Source of the DNA: Gemmata massiliana
Lineage (GTDB): Bacteria; Planctomycetota; Planctomycetia; Gemmatales; Gemmataceae
Direction of reading: 5' to 3'
Assembly: GCF_901538265.1 (NCBI RefSeq)
Contig: NZ_LR593886.1
Location: 1,054,001-1,118,000 of the forward strand
DNA: 64,000 bases
Shown: in pieces, positions 41,767 through 51,214 of the stretch
How positions within the stretch are numbered: the stretch's first letter is position 1
How the letters are laid out: each line of letters begins with the position of its first letter
Notes under the pieces: generated by a model
What the model was told of the DNA's origin: nothing
Databases searched by the model: none
What the model saw: only the letters and a program-made list of their open reading frames with translations
Translations under genes and position numbers: made by a program

Positions 41767-42786
41767 CTATGCCCCGACGGCAAATCGATCCGCGTCCGGC
41801 GCATAGGCGGGCCAGTGGAACCAGGTGTAGTAATCGCTCCCCTCCGTGGCCGCACCGAGGTAGCCCCGCTTGACGGCCTCGGCCGGGGACGACAGGCCGA
41901 AGCAGTCGGCCACGATCTCGGCGCAGTTGGCCAGGCCCACCCCGGTGCCCCCGCGAGTGATCCCGCCCGCGAACAGACGTCCGAGGTCGCCCACCCGCTC
42001 GCCCAGGAAGGCGGCCTGTTCGGCCGCGATGGCGTTCTGCACCACCCATCGGGTGAGCCCGTCGTGGAGCGGGAAGATCCACACGGTCACCGCGCCGCCG
42101 GCCGCGAACCGGACCGCGTTGTTCACGTAGTTGTACACGACGCGGTCGATCGACGAGGTCTCCAGGCACCGGGCCGAGATGGCCCCGCCGAACGAGCACT
42201 GGACGCCCACCGAGACGGGACCGTGCGGGCCGCGCGTGGCCATCCCGTCCCACTTGGACGTGAAGTGGTCGATCCCGTGGGCCTTGGTGGCCTCGTCCGC
42301 CGCCCGCACCTCCGGGTCGATGTCGGGGAGCAGGTTGCGCATGATCTTGGCGTGGTCCCGGGCCGCGTCCACGCACTTGCGCATCAAGCCCCGGTCGCCG
42401 GGCAGGATGTCGAGCAGGTCGGCGGTGCCGAGGAGCACGGTGAGCCCGCCCCCGCGGATGTCGTGGACCGCCTTACGGATCGCCGGGTCGGTGGCTCCGG
42501 CGGCCAGCGTTGCTTCGCCGAGGCGGCTCGCTTCCGCGAGCAAAGCCCCGCCGCCGACCCGCCGGATGTAGGCTTCTAGTGCGATATATTCGGGAGCGTG
42601 TCTCATCCTCTGCCAGAGCAGTGGGAGCCCATTGACGCCCTGGTACACGTGATCCAGGATCTCCCGGTCCGGTGACGTAAACCGGGCCAAGGGGACCTCA
42701 TAGCCCGCGCCGTCGAACCGCTCGGAGCGCCGACTGGGGAGTGCTGTGGGGGCAAGTTTATAGAGCAGGTCGGGTACGGCAGGCAT
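41767..42786 (-). CDS. Soluble histidine-kinase-like protein
   Basis: 339 residues, no membrane segment. A DHp-like helix carries the phosphoacceptor candidate His108 in RKAVHDIRGGG. The C-terminal ATP-binding domain has an N-box IDRVVYNYVNNAVRFA near 216-231 and a G-box GGTGVGLANCAEIV near 275. The N-terminus (1-100) is helical and may be a sensor. No receiver partner is adjacent, so it is an orphan. The start was set at the ATG 42786; a TTG 27 bp upstream is possible. Confidence 0.82.
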   Translation of the reverse strand: MPAVPDLLYKLAPTALPSRRSERFDGAGYEVPLARFTSPDREILDHVYQGVNGLPLLWQRMRHAPEYIALEAYIRRVGGGALLAEASRLGEATLAAGATDPAIRKAVHDIRGGGLTVLLGTADLLDILPGDRGLMRKCVDAARDHAKIMRNLLPDIDPEVRAADEATKAHGIDHFTSKWDGMATRGPHGPVSVGVQCSFGGAISARCLETSSIDRVVYNYVNNAVRFAAGGAVTVWIFPLHDGLTRWVVQNAIAAEQAAFLGERVGDLGRLFAGGITRGGTGVGLANCAEIVADCFGLSSPAEAVKRGYLGAATEGSDYYTWFHWPAYAPDADRFAVGA

Positions 42787-42925
42787 GTACGATCCGGTCG
42801 TCTGGAATCCCAATGTGAGGGGCTCACAAACAATAGGACACGGGCACTGGAGAAAGTGTCAGGATTATGGGCGATTTAGAGCCGGCACCCGCGACCTGTG
42901 ATGGTTGTGCGTTCGTCACCGGACG

Positions 42926-43386
42926 CTAGCTTCGCCCCCGCTTCGGCGCATCGGGGCACATACTCAACCAACTCATCAACCTCCCGACCCGTCCGCGTTG
43001 CTCTGCCATCTCGCGCGCAATGGCTCCGTGATCGACCGGGCGCGACCGGTGCTCCGCGAGTAGCTTCTCGAACTCGCGCTCGAACGCTTCCTGCTGCTCC
43101 GGGGTGAGCGGCGGTTGCGGCGGCCACTGGTCCTGAAGGAACGCCGGGCCTCAGCAGCCGGGGCGATCGACGCCCGGTTCTTCTCGCGGTCGATCAGCAG
43201 CACGAGCGGTGCGGCGTGGTCTGCGCCGCCCAGGTCATGCCCGTCGAGCAACGGAGCGACGGCGTGGTGCCGGGCGTAGCCCCGGAACACCCAGCCGTTA
43301 GCCGAGCCGGAACCGCGGCCGTCGTCGAAGGTGACCGCACCCGCGAGGTGTTCGAGGCCGGGGCCGGGTGAATCGGGCCGGGGCAA
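42926..43386 (-). pseudogene. Frameshifted, 5'-truncated member of the 185-aa family
   Basis: Frame one reads VTFDDGRGSGSANGWVF, YARHHAVAPLLDG, RASIAPAAEA, matching the intact protein at 22808-23365. After a shift near 43147 the remainder continues in another frame: AFLQDQWPPQP, LTPEQQEAFEREFEKLL, AREMAEQRGRVGRLM, to a TAG at 42926-42928. The family's first 35 residues are missing, so it is inactive on two counts. Confidence 0.78.
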
Positions 43387-43441
43387 ACGAGGACGACCCG
43401 CGGAAACTTCACGCGGGCTGTCTTCGTGTTGAGCCCGACAG

Positions 43442-45769
43442 TTAGAACTCGGTGAATCCGTCGCTCTCCCCGCCGAGCCGGTCCAGCTCGTGTGAGTGCC
43501 CGTTCCCGCTGGAGCGCCCGCTCTTGAGCGCTTTAACCACCGCGGGCCGGGGCTTCGTCGCCGGAATCTTGCTCCGGGGTGCAGGGCGCGGGACGGTGCG
43601 CCCGCTCTCGCTGAGCTTGAACCTTGCCACGAGGTCGCGGAGCTGGGCGGCCTGGTCCGTGAGCGTTTGGGCCGTGGCCGACATCTCCTCGGTCTGCGAG
43701 GCGTTCTTCTGGGTCACGGCGTCCATTTGGTTGACGGCCTTGTTGACCTGCTCGATGCCCGTGGACTGCTCCTTACCCGCGGCCGCGATCTCGGTGATAA
43801 TGTCCGTTACGCGCTTCACCGAGGTCACGATCTCGCCCAGCGTCGAACCGGACTGGTTGACCAGTTCGGTGCCCGCGTCCACCTTCTTGACCGAGTCCTC
43901 GATGAGCGACTTGATCTCCTTCGCCGCGGTCGCGGAGCGCTGGGCGAGGTTGCGGACCTCGGACGCGACGACCGCGAACCCGCGCCCCTGTTCGCCGGCC
44001 CGGGCGGCTTCGACCGCGGCGTTGAGCGCGAGCAGGTTGGTCTGGAACGCGATCTCGTCGATCGTCGTAATGATGTCCGCGATCTTCTTCGACGACTGGT
44101 TGATCTCGCTCATCGCGTCCACCGCGTGCCCGACGACCTGTCCGCCCTTTTCGGCAACCTCCTTCGAGCTACTGGCGAGCTGCCGCGCCTGTTGCGCGCT
44201 GTCCGAGTTCTGGCGCACCGTCGCGGTGATTTCTTCGAGGGTGCTCGCGGTTTCTTCCAGGCTGCTCGCCTGCTCCTGAGCGCCGGTCGAGATCTCATCA
44301 CTGGCGGCGGACAGTTGTCCCGAAGCATCGGCGAGCTGTTCGGACACCTCGCGCACGCCTTCCAGCGCCGTCCGCACGGATACCACGGCCTTGTTAAGGG
44401 CCGCGGCCATTTGCCCGACTTGGTCGTCGCCCAAGTCCGGGGCCTGTTGGGTGAAGTCGCCCGCGGCCAGGGCGCTGACCGCGGTCATGATCGCGGCGAC
44501 CTTTTCTTTCAACTCGGCCGCGTCCTCCTTGACCTGCTGTTCCATGTGCTTGGTGGCCGTGATATCGGTGGCGAATTTAACAACTTTGTAGGGCTTGCCG
44601 TTGAGGTCCAGGATCGGGTTGTACGAGGCCTGGAGCCACACCTCCTTGCCGCCCTTACCCACGCGCTTGAAGTCGCCGATCACGGGTTCCCCCCGGTTCA
44701 GGCGGCTCCACAAGTCGCGGTACTCGGAACTGGACGCGAAGGCCGGTTCGACGAACATGCTGTGGTGCCGCCCCTGGACCTCCGGGACCGTGTATCCCAT
44801 CGTGCGCTGGAAGTTCTCGTTGGCGCTCACGGCGGTCCCGTCGAGTTTGAACTCGATCACCGCCTGGGCGCGCCCGATGGCCACGATCTGGCCCGCGAAG
44901 TCCGCGTTCTCCGCACGCTGCTTGCCCACGGCCTCCCAGTTCACTTTGTCCTGTTGGAGCGCGGTGTGGATGCCCTGGACCGTGGCATTGAGGGCGGACC
45001 CCATCTGCCCGAACTCGTCGGTCGCGGTCACCGTCGCCTTCTGCGTCAGGTCGCCCGCGGCTACGGCCTGGAGCACTTTCACGGTGGTGGTCAGCGGGTT
45101 CACGATCAGGCTCCGGAAGAAGATCCCGAGGCCCACGGCCAGGACCGCGGCGCCCCCGATCACCACGAACATGCTCGTCCGGGCCGATGCGTACAGTTCC
45201 CGTGCGTCCTTGGCATCGCCCTCTCCGATCTGGCCCTGCAGGTCGCACAACTCGTTCAGTTGCGTGTTCATCTTGAGCGCGTTGGGCACCGAGTCGAAGC
45301 ACAATTGCTCTGCGCGCTCCAGGTCCCCACCTTTGAGCGCCCCCATTGTCGCCTCGTGGTCCCGGAAGAACGCTTCCATAGACGGCAGGAACTCGGCCCA
45401 GAGCTTCTTCTCCTTATCGATCATGGGGAGCGCCTCGTACCGCTTGACCGCTTCGCGGGCCTTGACCATTGCTGTTTCTTGAGCGCCGGTAGCCTGATTC
45501 TTCACGGCCTCGTTCTTGCGGCGCGTGGCCATGAGGATCGAGCGCTCGGCGCGCTGGACGGTACTCAGGTTGCCCCGCAGGTCGGTCAAGGCGCGGACCG
45601 ACGGGAGCAGGTTCCCGTTGGCGTTCTCCAGGGACGCGTTGATCTGGGTCATGGAGCGGAGGCCCCAGAATCCGACGGCCGCGCACGCGACCGCGAGCAC
45701 CAGGAACCCGCCGATGAGGCGCGTACCGATCCCCAGATTATTGAACTTCTCAACAAGTTGATTCGGCAT
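43442..45769 (-). CDS. Methyl-accepting chemotaxis protein with periplasmic, PAS and double HAMP parts
   Basis: 775 residues. TM1 about 17-37; a helical four-helix-bundle-like sensor 40-200; TM2 about 203-223; HAMP; a PAS domain about 290-410 ([40 protein letters not shown]); a second HAMP-like stretch near 440-490; then the signalling domain with the conserved tip [18 protein letters not shown] near 570-587. The extreme C-terminus GFTEF resembles a degenerate CheR/CheB-tethering pentapeptide. No che genes are nearby. The PAS with aromatic and acidic residues may bind haem or FAD (Aer-like), but this is only inference. Confidence 0.95.
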   Translation of the reverse strand: MPNQLVEKFNNLGIGTRLIGGFLVLAVACAAVGFWGLRSMTQINASLENANGNLLPSVRALTDLRGNLSTVQRAERSILMATRRKNEAVKNQATGAQETAMVKAREAVKRYEALPMIDKEKKLWAEFLPSMEAFFRDHEATMGALKGGDLERAEQLCFDSVPNALKMNTQLNELCDLQGQIGEGDAKDARELYASARTSMFVVIGGAAVLAVGLGIFFRSLIVNPLTTTVKVLQAVAAGDLTQKATVTATDEFGQMGSALNATVQGIHTALQQDKVNWEAVGKQRAENADFAGQIVAIGRAQAVIEFKLDGTAVSANENFQRTMGYTVPEVQGRHHSMFVEPAFASSSEYRDLWSRLNRGEPVIGDFKRVGKGGKEVWLQASYNPILDLNGKPYKVVKFATDITATKHMEQQVKEDAAELKEKVAAIMTAVSALAAGDFTQQAPDLGDDQVGQMAAALNKAVVSVRTALEGVREVSEQLADASGQLSAASDEISTGAQEQASSLEETASTLEEITATVRQNSDSAQQARQLASSSKEVAEKGGQVVGHAVDAMSEINQSSKKIADIITTIDEIAFQTNLLALNAAVEAARAGEQGRGFAVVASEVRNLAQRSATAAKEIKSLIEDSVKKVDAGTELVNQSGSTLGEIVTSVKRVTDIITEIAAAGKEQSTGIEQVNKAVNQMDAVTQKNASQTEEMSATAQTLTDQAAQLRDLVARFKLSESGRTVPRPAPRSKIPATKPRPAVVKALKSGRSSGNGHSHELDRLGGESDGFTEF

Positions 45770-46117
45770 GGAAAGTCAGTCCAAACGTGTTCGGCACGGG
45801 GTAATATCCTGTAGCACGAACCTGAGGTCGAGCTACCCCTTACGTAATTTCCTGACAACCGTGTCCGTGCGAAGAAGCGAGGATATTCTCGCTCACGCGC
45901 GATTCGGGTGAGGAGCGGGGCGCCCGTATTCACTCGACACCGGCGCAATTACCACCGCCCGCGAAATGCTAGTACGCGCTCCCTGTGGTCCGGGCACGAA
46001 GCGGGGAAACTCCGCAGGTGACTGAGGGATTCCTCGAGTCATCAGGGACGGCATATCCGGGGCCGAACCAGTGGGCCGATATAAAATTGTTGCACGGGAC
46101 ATAAAATGTGATCCAGC
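45770..46117. other. Intergenic, nothing recognised
   Basis: 350 bp upstream of the chemotaxis receptor; presumably its promoter. No supported gene. Confidence 0.45.
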
Positions 46118-46600
46118 AACACGCTACTCGCGTGTTTTGGAGCGGATCGGGCGCTCTCTCTCACTGCCGAGACGTGCTTGGTCGGTCACGATGGTTGGGG
46201 CGACGGGCGACTCGATGACGACTACGGCTCCGACGTGCCGCTCAACGACTTCGGACTGATCGAAGAGTTCGACGGGTTAACGGAAAACAAAGATAAAAGG
46301 CTCGCCAAGCTGCACGCCCTTGGTGACCAGGCGGCGGCTCACCTTCGGGCCGTGCTGCCGGACGCGCGCCCGGGGCCGAAATGTCTTCGTGGCTACGCAT
46401 GTCCCACCGTTCCGCGAGTCGTGCTGGCACGAGGGGAAAATGTCGGGCGACAATAGGTTGCCGTTCTTCTCATGTCTTCTCACGCAAGGCGTTCAGGGAC
46501 GCGCCCTCTGGGGCCATGACAGGTGCGTCGGATCGCAAGATGACGGTGCTGTACGGCCGCCCCGGTTTGCTCGGTACCGTACTGGAATTATTCGCCTTCG
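46118..46600 (+). pseudogene. Metallophosphoesterase, multiply frameshifted
   Basis: Segments in three frames give one protein in order: RYSRVLERIGR, then LVGHDGWGDGRL and DVPLNDFGLIEEF, KLHALGDQAAAHLRAVLP (end only: HLRAVLP), then RNVFVATHVPPFRESCWHEG and RLPFFSC, then KAFRDA and DRKMTVLYG. The GHDGW and ATHVPPFRESCW motifs carry metal ligands of a calcineurin-like phosphoesterase family common in planctomycetes. At least two frameshifts and a lost GHTHG make it non-functional. Confidence 0.78.
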
Positions 46601-46695
46601 GTGGTAAGGTGGGCACGTCGGCTGACACGGGGTTCGTGTTCGATCCAGGTCGCGTGTCGGCCCGCCTCACCAGACGATTCCCGGCCGAGTCGATC

Positions 46696-47877
46696 ATGTT
46701 CACCCACCAGAGCCATCTGCTCCACTTGCTGCGGTCCGAGCACTACACGTCCGAGGCGCACTACCGGTCCGAGTTGCGGCACCTGTTCGGCCCCGCCTGG
46801 CACCCGCTCGCGACGGTCGGTGAACTCGCCCGGTCCGGTGATTTCCTCACCTTCGACCTCCTCGAGACGCCGATCCTGGTCCGCAATTTCGATGGCGAGC
46901 TGCGCGCGTTCCTGAACGTGTGCCCGCACCGCCACAGCCGTCTGACGGATAAGGCACGCGGGCACGCGGAGAAGCTCCGCTGCCAGTACCACGGGTGGGA
47001 GTTCAACAAAGAGGGCGGTACGGGGAAGATCCCGGACGCCAAGGCGTTCCGCCCGTGGGACCGCGAGAACGCCTGCCTGAAGCGGTTCCGCTTGGAGACG
47101 TGCGGCGAGCTGGTGTTCGTCAACCTGAGCGACACCGGCCCGGCGCTCCGCGAGTGGCTCGATCCGGTCTGGGAGGCGTGGCAGAGCTACGGTGCGGGGT
47201 ACCGGCACGCGGCCACGTGGGAAGCCGACTTCCCGTGCAACTGGAAGGTGGTGCTGGAGAACTCGCTGGAGTCGTACCACATGCCCGAGGTGCACCCGCG
47301 CACGCTGGGCCCGTTCCCGCCCGAGGAGAACGCGTGGCACGAGCTGAGCGACCGGTTCTCGTCGTTCAAGACGATCCCGCCCCGGGACTTCGCGGCACGG
47401 GCCCAGGGCTGGTTCGTGCGGCGCCTCGGCGCCCCGGTGACCGGCGGGTACTGGCACCGGGTCGTCCACCCGCACGTGACCGGCGCGTCGATGGACGCGT
47501 TCCGCATGTTGCAGTGCGTGTTCCCCACCGGCCCGACGACGTGCCGGTACAGGAGCATCTTGTTCACCCTGCGCGGGGCCCGGCGCGGTCCGCTCGCGTG
47601 GGCCCTCTACCGGGTCCTGCGGTCGATCGCGACCCGGGTCGCGAGGCAGGTGTTCGCCGAGGACGGGGCCGTCTACGGGGGCGCGCAGGCGGGCCTGGCG
47701 GCCAGTCCGCACGCGGGGGTCATCGGGACACGGGAAGAGCGCATCGGCTCGTTCCAGCGTTACGTGCTCGACACCTGCCGTGGCCGGTACGAGCTGCCAC
47801 TCGCCGAGCGGCCCGCGGGCGGGGCCGCCCCCCCGATATCGGAGGTACCGGTCGGGCGGCCCGAACCGAGAGCCTGA
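46696..47877 (+). CDS. Rieske non-heme iron oxygenase, large subunit
   Basis: 393 residues. The Rieske [2Fe-2S] ligands are Cys76/His78 and Cys96/His99 (CPHRHSRL, CQYHGWEF). The mononuclear iron site includes His195 and His200 in NSLESYHMPEVH, with the usual bridging Asp expected earlier. Overall it is of the choline monooxygenase/carnitine oxygenase/ring-hydroxylating alpha-subunit type. No reductase or ferredoxin gene is adjacent, so electrons must come from elsewhere. The ATG at 46696 was taken because the upstream frame is derived from the phosphoesterase pseudogene. Confidence 0.92.
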   Translation: MFTHQSHLLHLLRSEHYTSEAHYRSELRHLFGPAWHPLATVGELARSGDFLTFDLLETPILVRNFDGELRAFLNVCPHRHSRLTDKARGHAEKLRCQYHGWEFNKEGGTGKIPDAKAFRPWDRENACLKRFRLETCGELVFVNLSDTGPALREWLDPVWEAWQSYGAGYRHAATWEADFPCNWKVVLENSLESYHMPEVHPRTLGPFPPEENAWHELSDRFSSFKTIPPRDFAARAQGWFVRRLGAPVTGGYWHRVVHPHVTGASMDAFRMLQCVFPTGPTTCRYRSILFTLRGARRGPLAWALYRVLRSIATRVARQVFAEDGAVYGGAQAGLAASPHAGVIGTREERIGSFQRYVLDTCRGRYELPLAERPAGGAAPPISEVPVGRPEPRA

Positions 47878-48196
47878 AGACGAACGCGGCACCGACCCTA
47901 CGGCCCGGCGGACGACGTCGCGTATGCGCGGGGCGTCCCACCCTCGGTGAGCCGGTGCGGGACCACATCAACGCAGAAGAGGTGTCCGAAGAGGTTTGCA
48001 GGACGGTTCGCACCGAGCGTGGATCATTCACCGCTCACTCGGGCCGGCGTAAGCTTTCGGTTAGGCCTTGCAATAACCCTGATTCGCAGCAAATCGTGAT
48101 CACTTGGTACGGCCCGTGCAGATTTCTTCTCTTAGTGGCCCGATCGCCGGGCCCGTTCTCGCCCTTATGAGGAACGTCACAACAGGAGACCCCGTT
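47878..48196. other. Intergenic, nothing recognised
   Basis: 320 bp. No hairpin or supported frame; it probably carries the promoter of the next gene. Confidence 0.45.
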
Positions 48197-48604
48197 ATGA
48201 AATCGTTCGCACTTGCCGTGATGGTGGCTGCGGGACTCATCGCGACCACGAGCCCGGCTGACGCGCAATTCCGCTCCCGACGGCAATCGTACCAAACGTA
48301 CAGTTATCCCACGTACAGCTACTCCGGCACCACGTACGTCTCACCGGCTTATTACGGCAATAGTTCAGTCCCGAGCTACTACAACGGCCAAATCGTAACC
48401 AGCAGCTACACCCCGACCGATCCCGTGACCGCAACCGTCAACACGATCGGATCGTACCTCAACCAAGTCATCCCCGGTTCTTACACGCCGAGCTACGCGT
48501 ACCCAGTAGCAACTGAAACTTACGTCTATCCGTCCACTTACGGCTACTCCTCACCGACTTACTACAGCGGTAGCTCTTCACGCGGCCCGTTCCGACGCCG
48601 GTAG
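48197..48604 (+). CDS. Secreted Tyr/Ser-rich low-complexity protein
   Basis: 135 residues. A signal peptide (MKSFALAVMVAAGLIA, cleavage after ADA) is followed by a mature protein dominated by Tyr, Ser, Thr and Pro (YPTYSYSG, YVSPAYYGN, YGYSSPTYYSG) and ending in GPFRRR. Such repeats suggest an extracellular or cell-surface matrix protein. AGGAG precedes the ATG. The last 27 bp overlap the convergent gene. Confidence 0.75.
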   Translation: MKSFALAVMVAAGLIATTSPADAQFRSRRQSYQTYSYPTYSYSGTTYVSPAYYGNSSVPSYYNGQIVTSSYTPTDPVTATVNTIGSYLNQVIPGSYTPSYAYPVATETYVYPSTYGYSSPTYYSGSSSRGPFRRR

Positions 48605-48985
48605 CACCTTCACAACGCGATAAATGCGTGCGTTATTGAGAACCCGCTTCACCGCCTTCCGGTGGTCGAGCAGCGGGTTCGACTTCAGTTCCACCAACAG
48701 AGTTGGCACGCCGAGCCCGTCGTTCCGCACCTTCCCGTTCAGTGCTTCTGTGGGGCGGACCGTTACCGCGAGCGGTGGCGGCACCTGTCGGGGCTTCGGG
48801 AAACGGAAGAGCGGCTCGGCTTCCGCAGGTTCGTTGCCCAGTTCGATCTGCGTCCACGCCACCCGCACTCCTTTGAGAAGGTCGGCGGGGATTACGGTGC
48901 GGGCGTCGGTGCGTCGGCCCCCGGCGCTCGACCCCGCGTTCGCGGCCACCGGGCACGGGGCAACTCTCGGCAACGTGGGTTCCAT
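48578..48985 (-). CDS. Hypothetical protein, 135 aa
   Basis: Soluble, with AWTQIELGNEPAEAEPLF, PPPLAVTVRPTE and GVPTLLVELKSNPLLDHR near the C-terminus. No known motif. The start at 48985 is tentative (the frame is open 160 bp further upstream). Its 3' end overlaps that of the secreted Tyr-rich gene. Confidence 0.5.
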   Translation of the reverse strand: MEPTLPRVAPCPVAANAGSSAGGRRTDARTVIPADLLKGVRVAWTQIELGNEPAEAEPLFRFPKPRQVPPPLAVTVRPTEALNGKVRNDGLGVPTLLVELKSNPLLDHRKAVKRVLNNARIYRVVKVLPASERAA

Positions 48986-49272
48986 TGAACCGCCTTCGAC
49001 CCGATGGCCGTTCCCGACGACGACCGGTATGTTCGCGCCCCGATACGGCGTTATCGGCACCCCGCAACGCCTTACTCGCGGGCGGTGCTGGCGCGGGGCG
49101 TGGTGCGCGGACCGCTTCGCGAAATTAAAACAAAGGTCCCGCACGCGGGCGCGTGCGGAAGTGGAATCGTGCTCGTCTATCGCTTTAAGATTTTCTCTTC
49201 CGGACCCGCCTCGCCCCGCGCGTCCCGCAACAGCCCTTCTAAGGACGTCGCCGGGGATGTGTAGAACGTTTC

Positions 49273-49422
49273 ATGCTTCGCACCCACCTAACTGACGCGC
49301 AACGCTCGGAACTTCAGGACCTTCGCCGAACCAACCTGCCGGCGGTGTCCCGCGAGCGCCTGGAGATGGCTCTGGCGTCCGCCGTCAGGTGGTTAGCAAT
49401 TGTCTCGCATGGCGTTCTATAA
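49273..49422 (+). pseudogene. IS630-type transposase N-terminal scrap
   Basis: 49 codons: MLRTHLTDAQRSELQDLRRT then LPAVSRERLEMALAS and a stop. This is the beginning of IS630-like transposases (TDAQRxELxxLRR, then RDRLEMVxLS), cut off before the rest of the HTH and the DDE domain. It lies 300 bp outside the inverted HSP20 block's inner edge. Confidence 0.6.
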
Positions 49423-49700
49423 GCGCAAAGGCATCCCCTCGAAGCCGTTCGGGATATGCTTTCCACCGCGAGTGGCATCGACCTCTCTCGAGACTGTCAT
49501 CTTGTCAGTTATCAGGCGGGAATGCCCGGGTAGCACGAACCGAACAGTTGCCGTAAATCGAATTCGCACAATCATTTCCTGCGTGCCGTCGGGCGCGTCC
49601 CGTGTCCCCACATGAAGTGGCGCGTGACTTGCTTTTCCGTCGAGCAAGGGCACCGATTCAGCACACATGTCGAATCCTTTTCGCTGACCGGTCCCTCTAA
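49423..49700. other. Intergenic with a doubtful minus-strand frame
   Basis: A minus-strand frame (49417-49668) encodes EMIVRIRFTATVRFVLPG, plausible but with no ribosome-binding site or recognised family. Confidence 0.3.
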
Positions 49701-49718
49701 GCGGATGGATACATCCGC
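49701..49718 (+). promoter_or_regulatory. Hairpin just before the right HSP20 block
   Basis: GCGGATG-GATA-CATCCGC, a perfect 7-bp stem, next to a second dyad CCGCACCC...GGGTGCGG (49716-49740). The second dyad is complete only on this copy, as the duplication begins inside it (49721). Confidence 0.45.
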
Positions 49719-49720
49719 AC

Positions 49721-50651
49721 CCCGGGTTCCCGGGTGCGGCCCGCTCCTACGTTCGGATGGGTCGCATCACGCGGGTGCCCAGAGCCCGCACCTACCGAGG
49801 AAGGAGGACCACATGTTCGCCAACCGCCTGTTCGAGCACATGGACCGCCTGTTCGGTCCGCTCGGGTTCGACGGACCGTCCCTGTCGCCGCCCGCTCCTG
49901 CCTACCCGCCGCTGAGCGTGTGGGAGGACGCGGACGCGCTGTACGTCGAGGCCGAGGCCCCGGGCCTGACGGCCGAGGACATCGGGGTGTCGGTGGCCGA
50001 CGGCGACCGACTCACCATCTCCGCCGAGCGCCCCGCGCCGCCGAACGAGGACGGGGCGTGGCTGTACCAGGAGTGCGGGTACGGCGCGTTCAGCCGCACT
50101 ATCACCCTGCCGGTGGCCGTGAACCCGGACGCGGTCGAGGCCAAGTACGAGACCGGGGTGCTCACCGTCACCCTGCGCAAGGCCGAGGCCGCAAAGCCGC
50201 GCCGCATCGCCGTGAAGGCCGAGCGGCCCGCACTGGCCGGGGCCGTATAACCCCGGCTCCATCCCGTCACCAAAACCATCCAGAAGGGAGGTAACCCATG
50301 AACAGCGAACTGCAACGCGCCGAGCCCCGAGCGGTCGATCGGTCCCCGAGCGAGGCGGCCAAGCCGCGCTCGTCGGGCCGGATGTACACGCCACGAGTGG
50401 ACGTCGTCGAAACCGAAGACGCGCTGATCCTGCACGCCGACCTGCCGGGGGTGAAGCAGGAGGACGTGTCCCTCACCTGCAAGGGCGAGGAGATGATCCT
50501 GCACGCCACCTGCGTCCCCCGGAACGCGGGCAAGAAGCGGCTCTACGCCGAGTATGACGTGGGCAGCTTCTACCGGGCGTTCAAGATCGCCGAGCAGGTG
50601 GACACGGGTGCGATCGAGGCGTCGCTGAAGGACGGCGTGCTGACCGTCCGC
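49721..50651 (+). repeat. Inverted 931-bp HSP20 duplication, right copy
   Basis: Reverse complement of 40531-41461. Includes both HSP20 genes apart from the last 50 bp of the second. Confidence 0.93.
49813..50250 (+). CDS. HSP20 small heat-shock protein, right copy, first gene
   Basis: 145 residues, identical to the protein at 40932-41369, with the same GGAGGACCAC ribosome-binding site. The sequence upstream differs beyond 92 bp from the ATG, so promoters may differ between copies. It starts the operon HSP20-HSP20-HSP20. Confidence 0.93.
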   Translation: MFANRLFEHMDRLFGPLGFDGPSLSPPAPAYPPLSVWEDADALYVEAEAPGLTAEDIGVSVADGDRLTISAERPAPPNEDGAWLYQECGYGAFSRTITLPVAVNPDAVEAKYETGVLTVTLRKAEAAKPRRIAVKAERPALAGAV

Positions 50652-50705
50652 GTGCCCAAGGCCGAAGCGGTCCGGCCCAAGCGGATCGCCGTGACGGGCC
50701 GATAA
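50298..50705 (+). CDS. HSP20 small heat-shock protein, right copy, second gene
   Basis: 135 residues. Same as 40477-40884 up to the LTVR of the last strand, then RVPKAEAVRPKRIAVTGR instead of RMPKAEAVRPRRIAVRGA. The C-terminal IxV-type anchor is therefore flanked differently, which can change oligomer contacts. 47 bp after the first gene. Confidence 0.93.
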   Translation: MNSELQRAEPRAVDRSPSEAAKPRSSGRMYTPRVDVVETEDALILHADLPGVKQEDVSLTCKGEEMILHATCVPRNAGKKRLYAEYDVGSFYRAFKIAEQVDTGAIEASLKDGVLTVRVPKAEAVRPKRIAVTGR

Positions 50706-50727
50706 ACCGGCCCCGGTAGCGACCCAG

Positions 50728-50753
50728 GCCCCGGGCGAAGTTGTGCCCGGGGC
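50728..50753 (+). terminator. Hairpin between HSP20 genes
   Basis: GCCCCGGGC (50728-50736) and GCCCGGGGC (50745-50753), followed only by GTT. More likely a partial terminator or stability element than a full stop, as the next HSP20 gene starts 30 bp later. Confidence 0.5.
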
Positions 50754-50782
50754 GTTACCCGGAAACGGAAAGGAGGAGTATC

Positions 50783-51214
50783 ATGTTCGGCTTGGTTCCG
50801 TGGAAGAAGAACGCGTCCGCGCTGGCGAACCGGAACGAGCACCCGGTGAGCCTCTTCCGCAACGAGTTCGACACGCTGTTCGACCGGTTCTTCGGCACCT
50901 GGCCCGACTGGGGCGGTGCGGGGCTAGAGGCCGATGAGACCGAGACGGATGTGACGGTGAAGATGGACGCGCCGGGGTTCGAGCCGGGCGACTTCGACAT
51001 CCGGGTCAGCGGCGACACCCTGCGGGTCACCGCCGAGCGCAAGGGCCAGAAGGACAACGGCCGGTTCGAGCGTCGGTTCCAGCGAGCCGTGAGCCTGCCC
51101 GCGTCAGTGGACGCGGACCAGGTGGAGGCCGAGTACAAGAGCGGCGTCCTGGAACTGACCCTGCCGAAGACCGCGCAGGCGCAGTGGAAGAAGATCGCGG
51201 TACGGGGCGGCTAA
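50783..51214 (+). CDS. HSP20 small heat-shock protein, diverged
   Basis: 143 residues: MFGLVPWKKN, then LFRNEFDTLFDRFFGTWPDW (the arm), and the crystallin domain with VKMDAPGFEPGDFDIRVSG, RRFQRAVSLPASV and YKSGVLELTLPKT. It ends KKIAVRGG. It is of the commoner bacterial IbpA/Hsp18 type and is not closely related to the duplicated pair. AGGAGGAGT precedes the ATG. Confidence 0.94.
   Translation: MFGLVPWKKNASALANRNEHPVSLFRNEFDTLFDRFFGTWPDWGGAGLEADETETDVTVKMDAPGFEPGDFDIRVSGDTLRVTAERKGQKDNGRFERRFQRAVSLPASVDADQVEAEYKSGVLELTLPKTAQAQWKKIAVRGG

Noticed and set aside
43442-45769. Large plus-strand frame (772 codons) opposite the chemoreceptor
   Set aside because: Antisense shadow; the minus strand has a full MCP with TM, HAMP, PAS and signalling tip.
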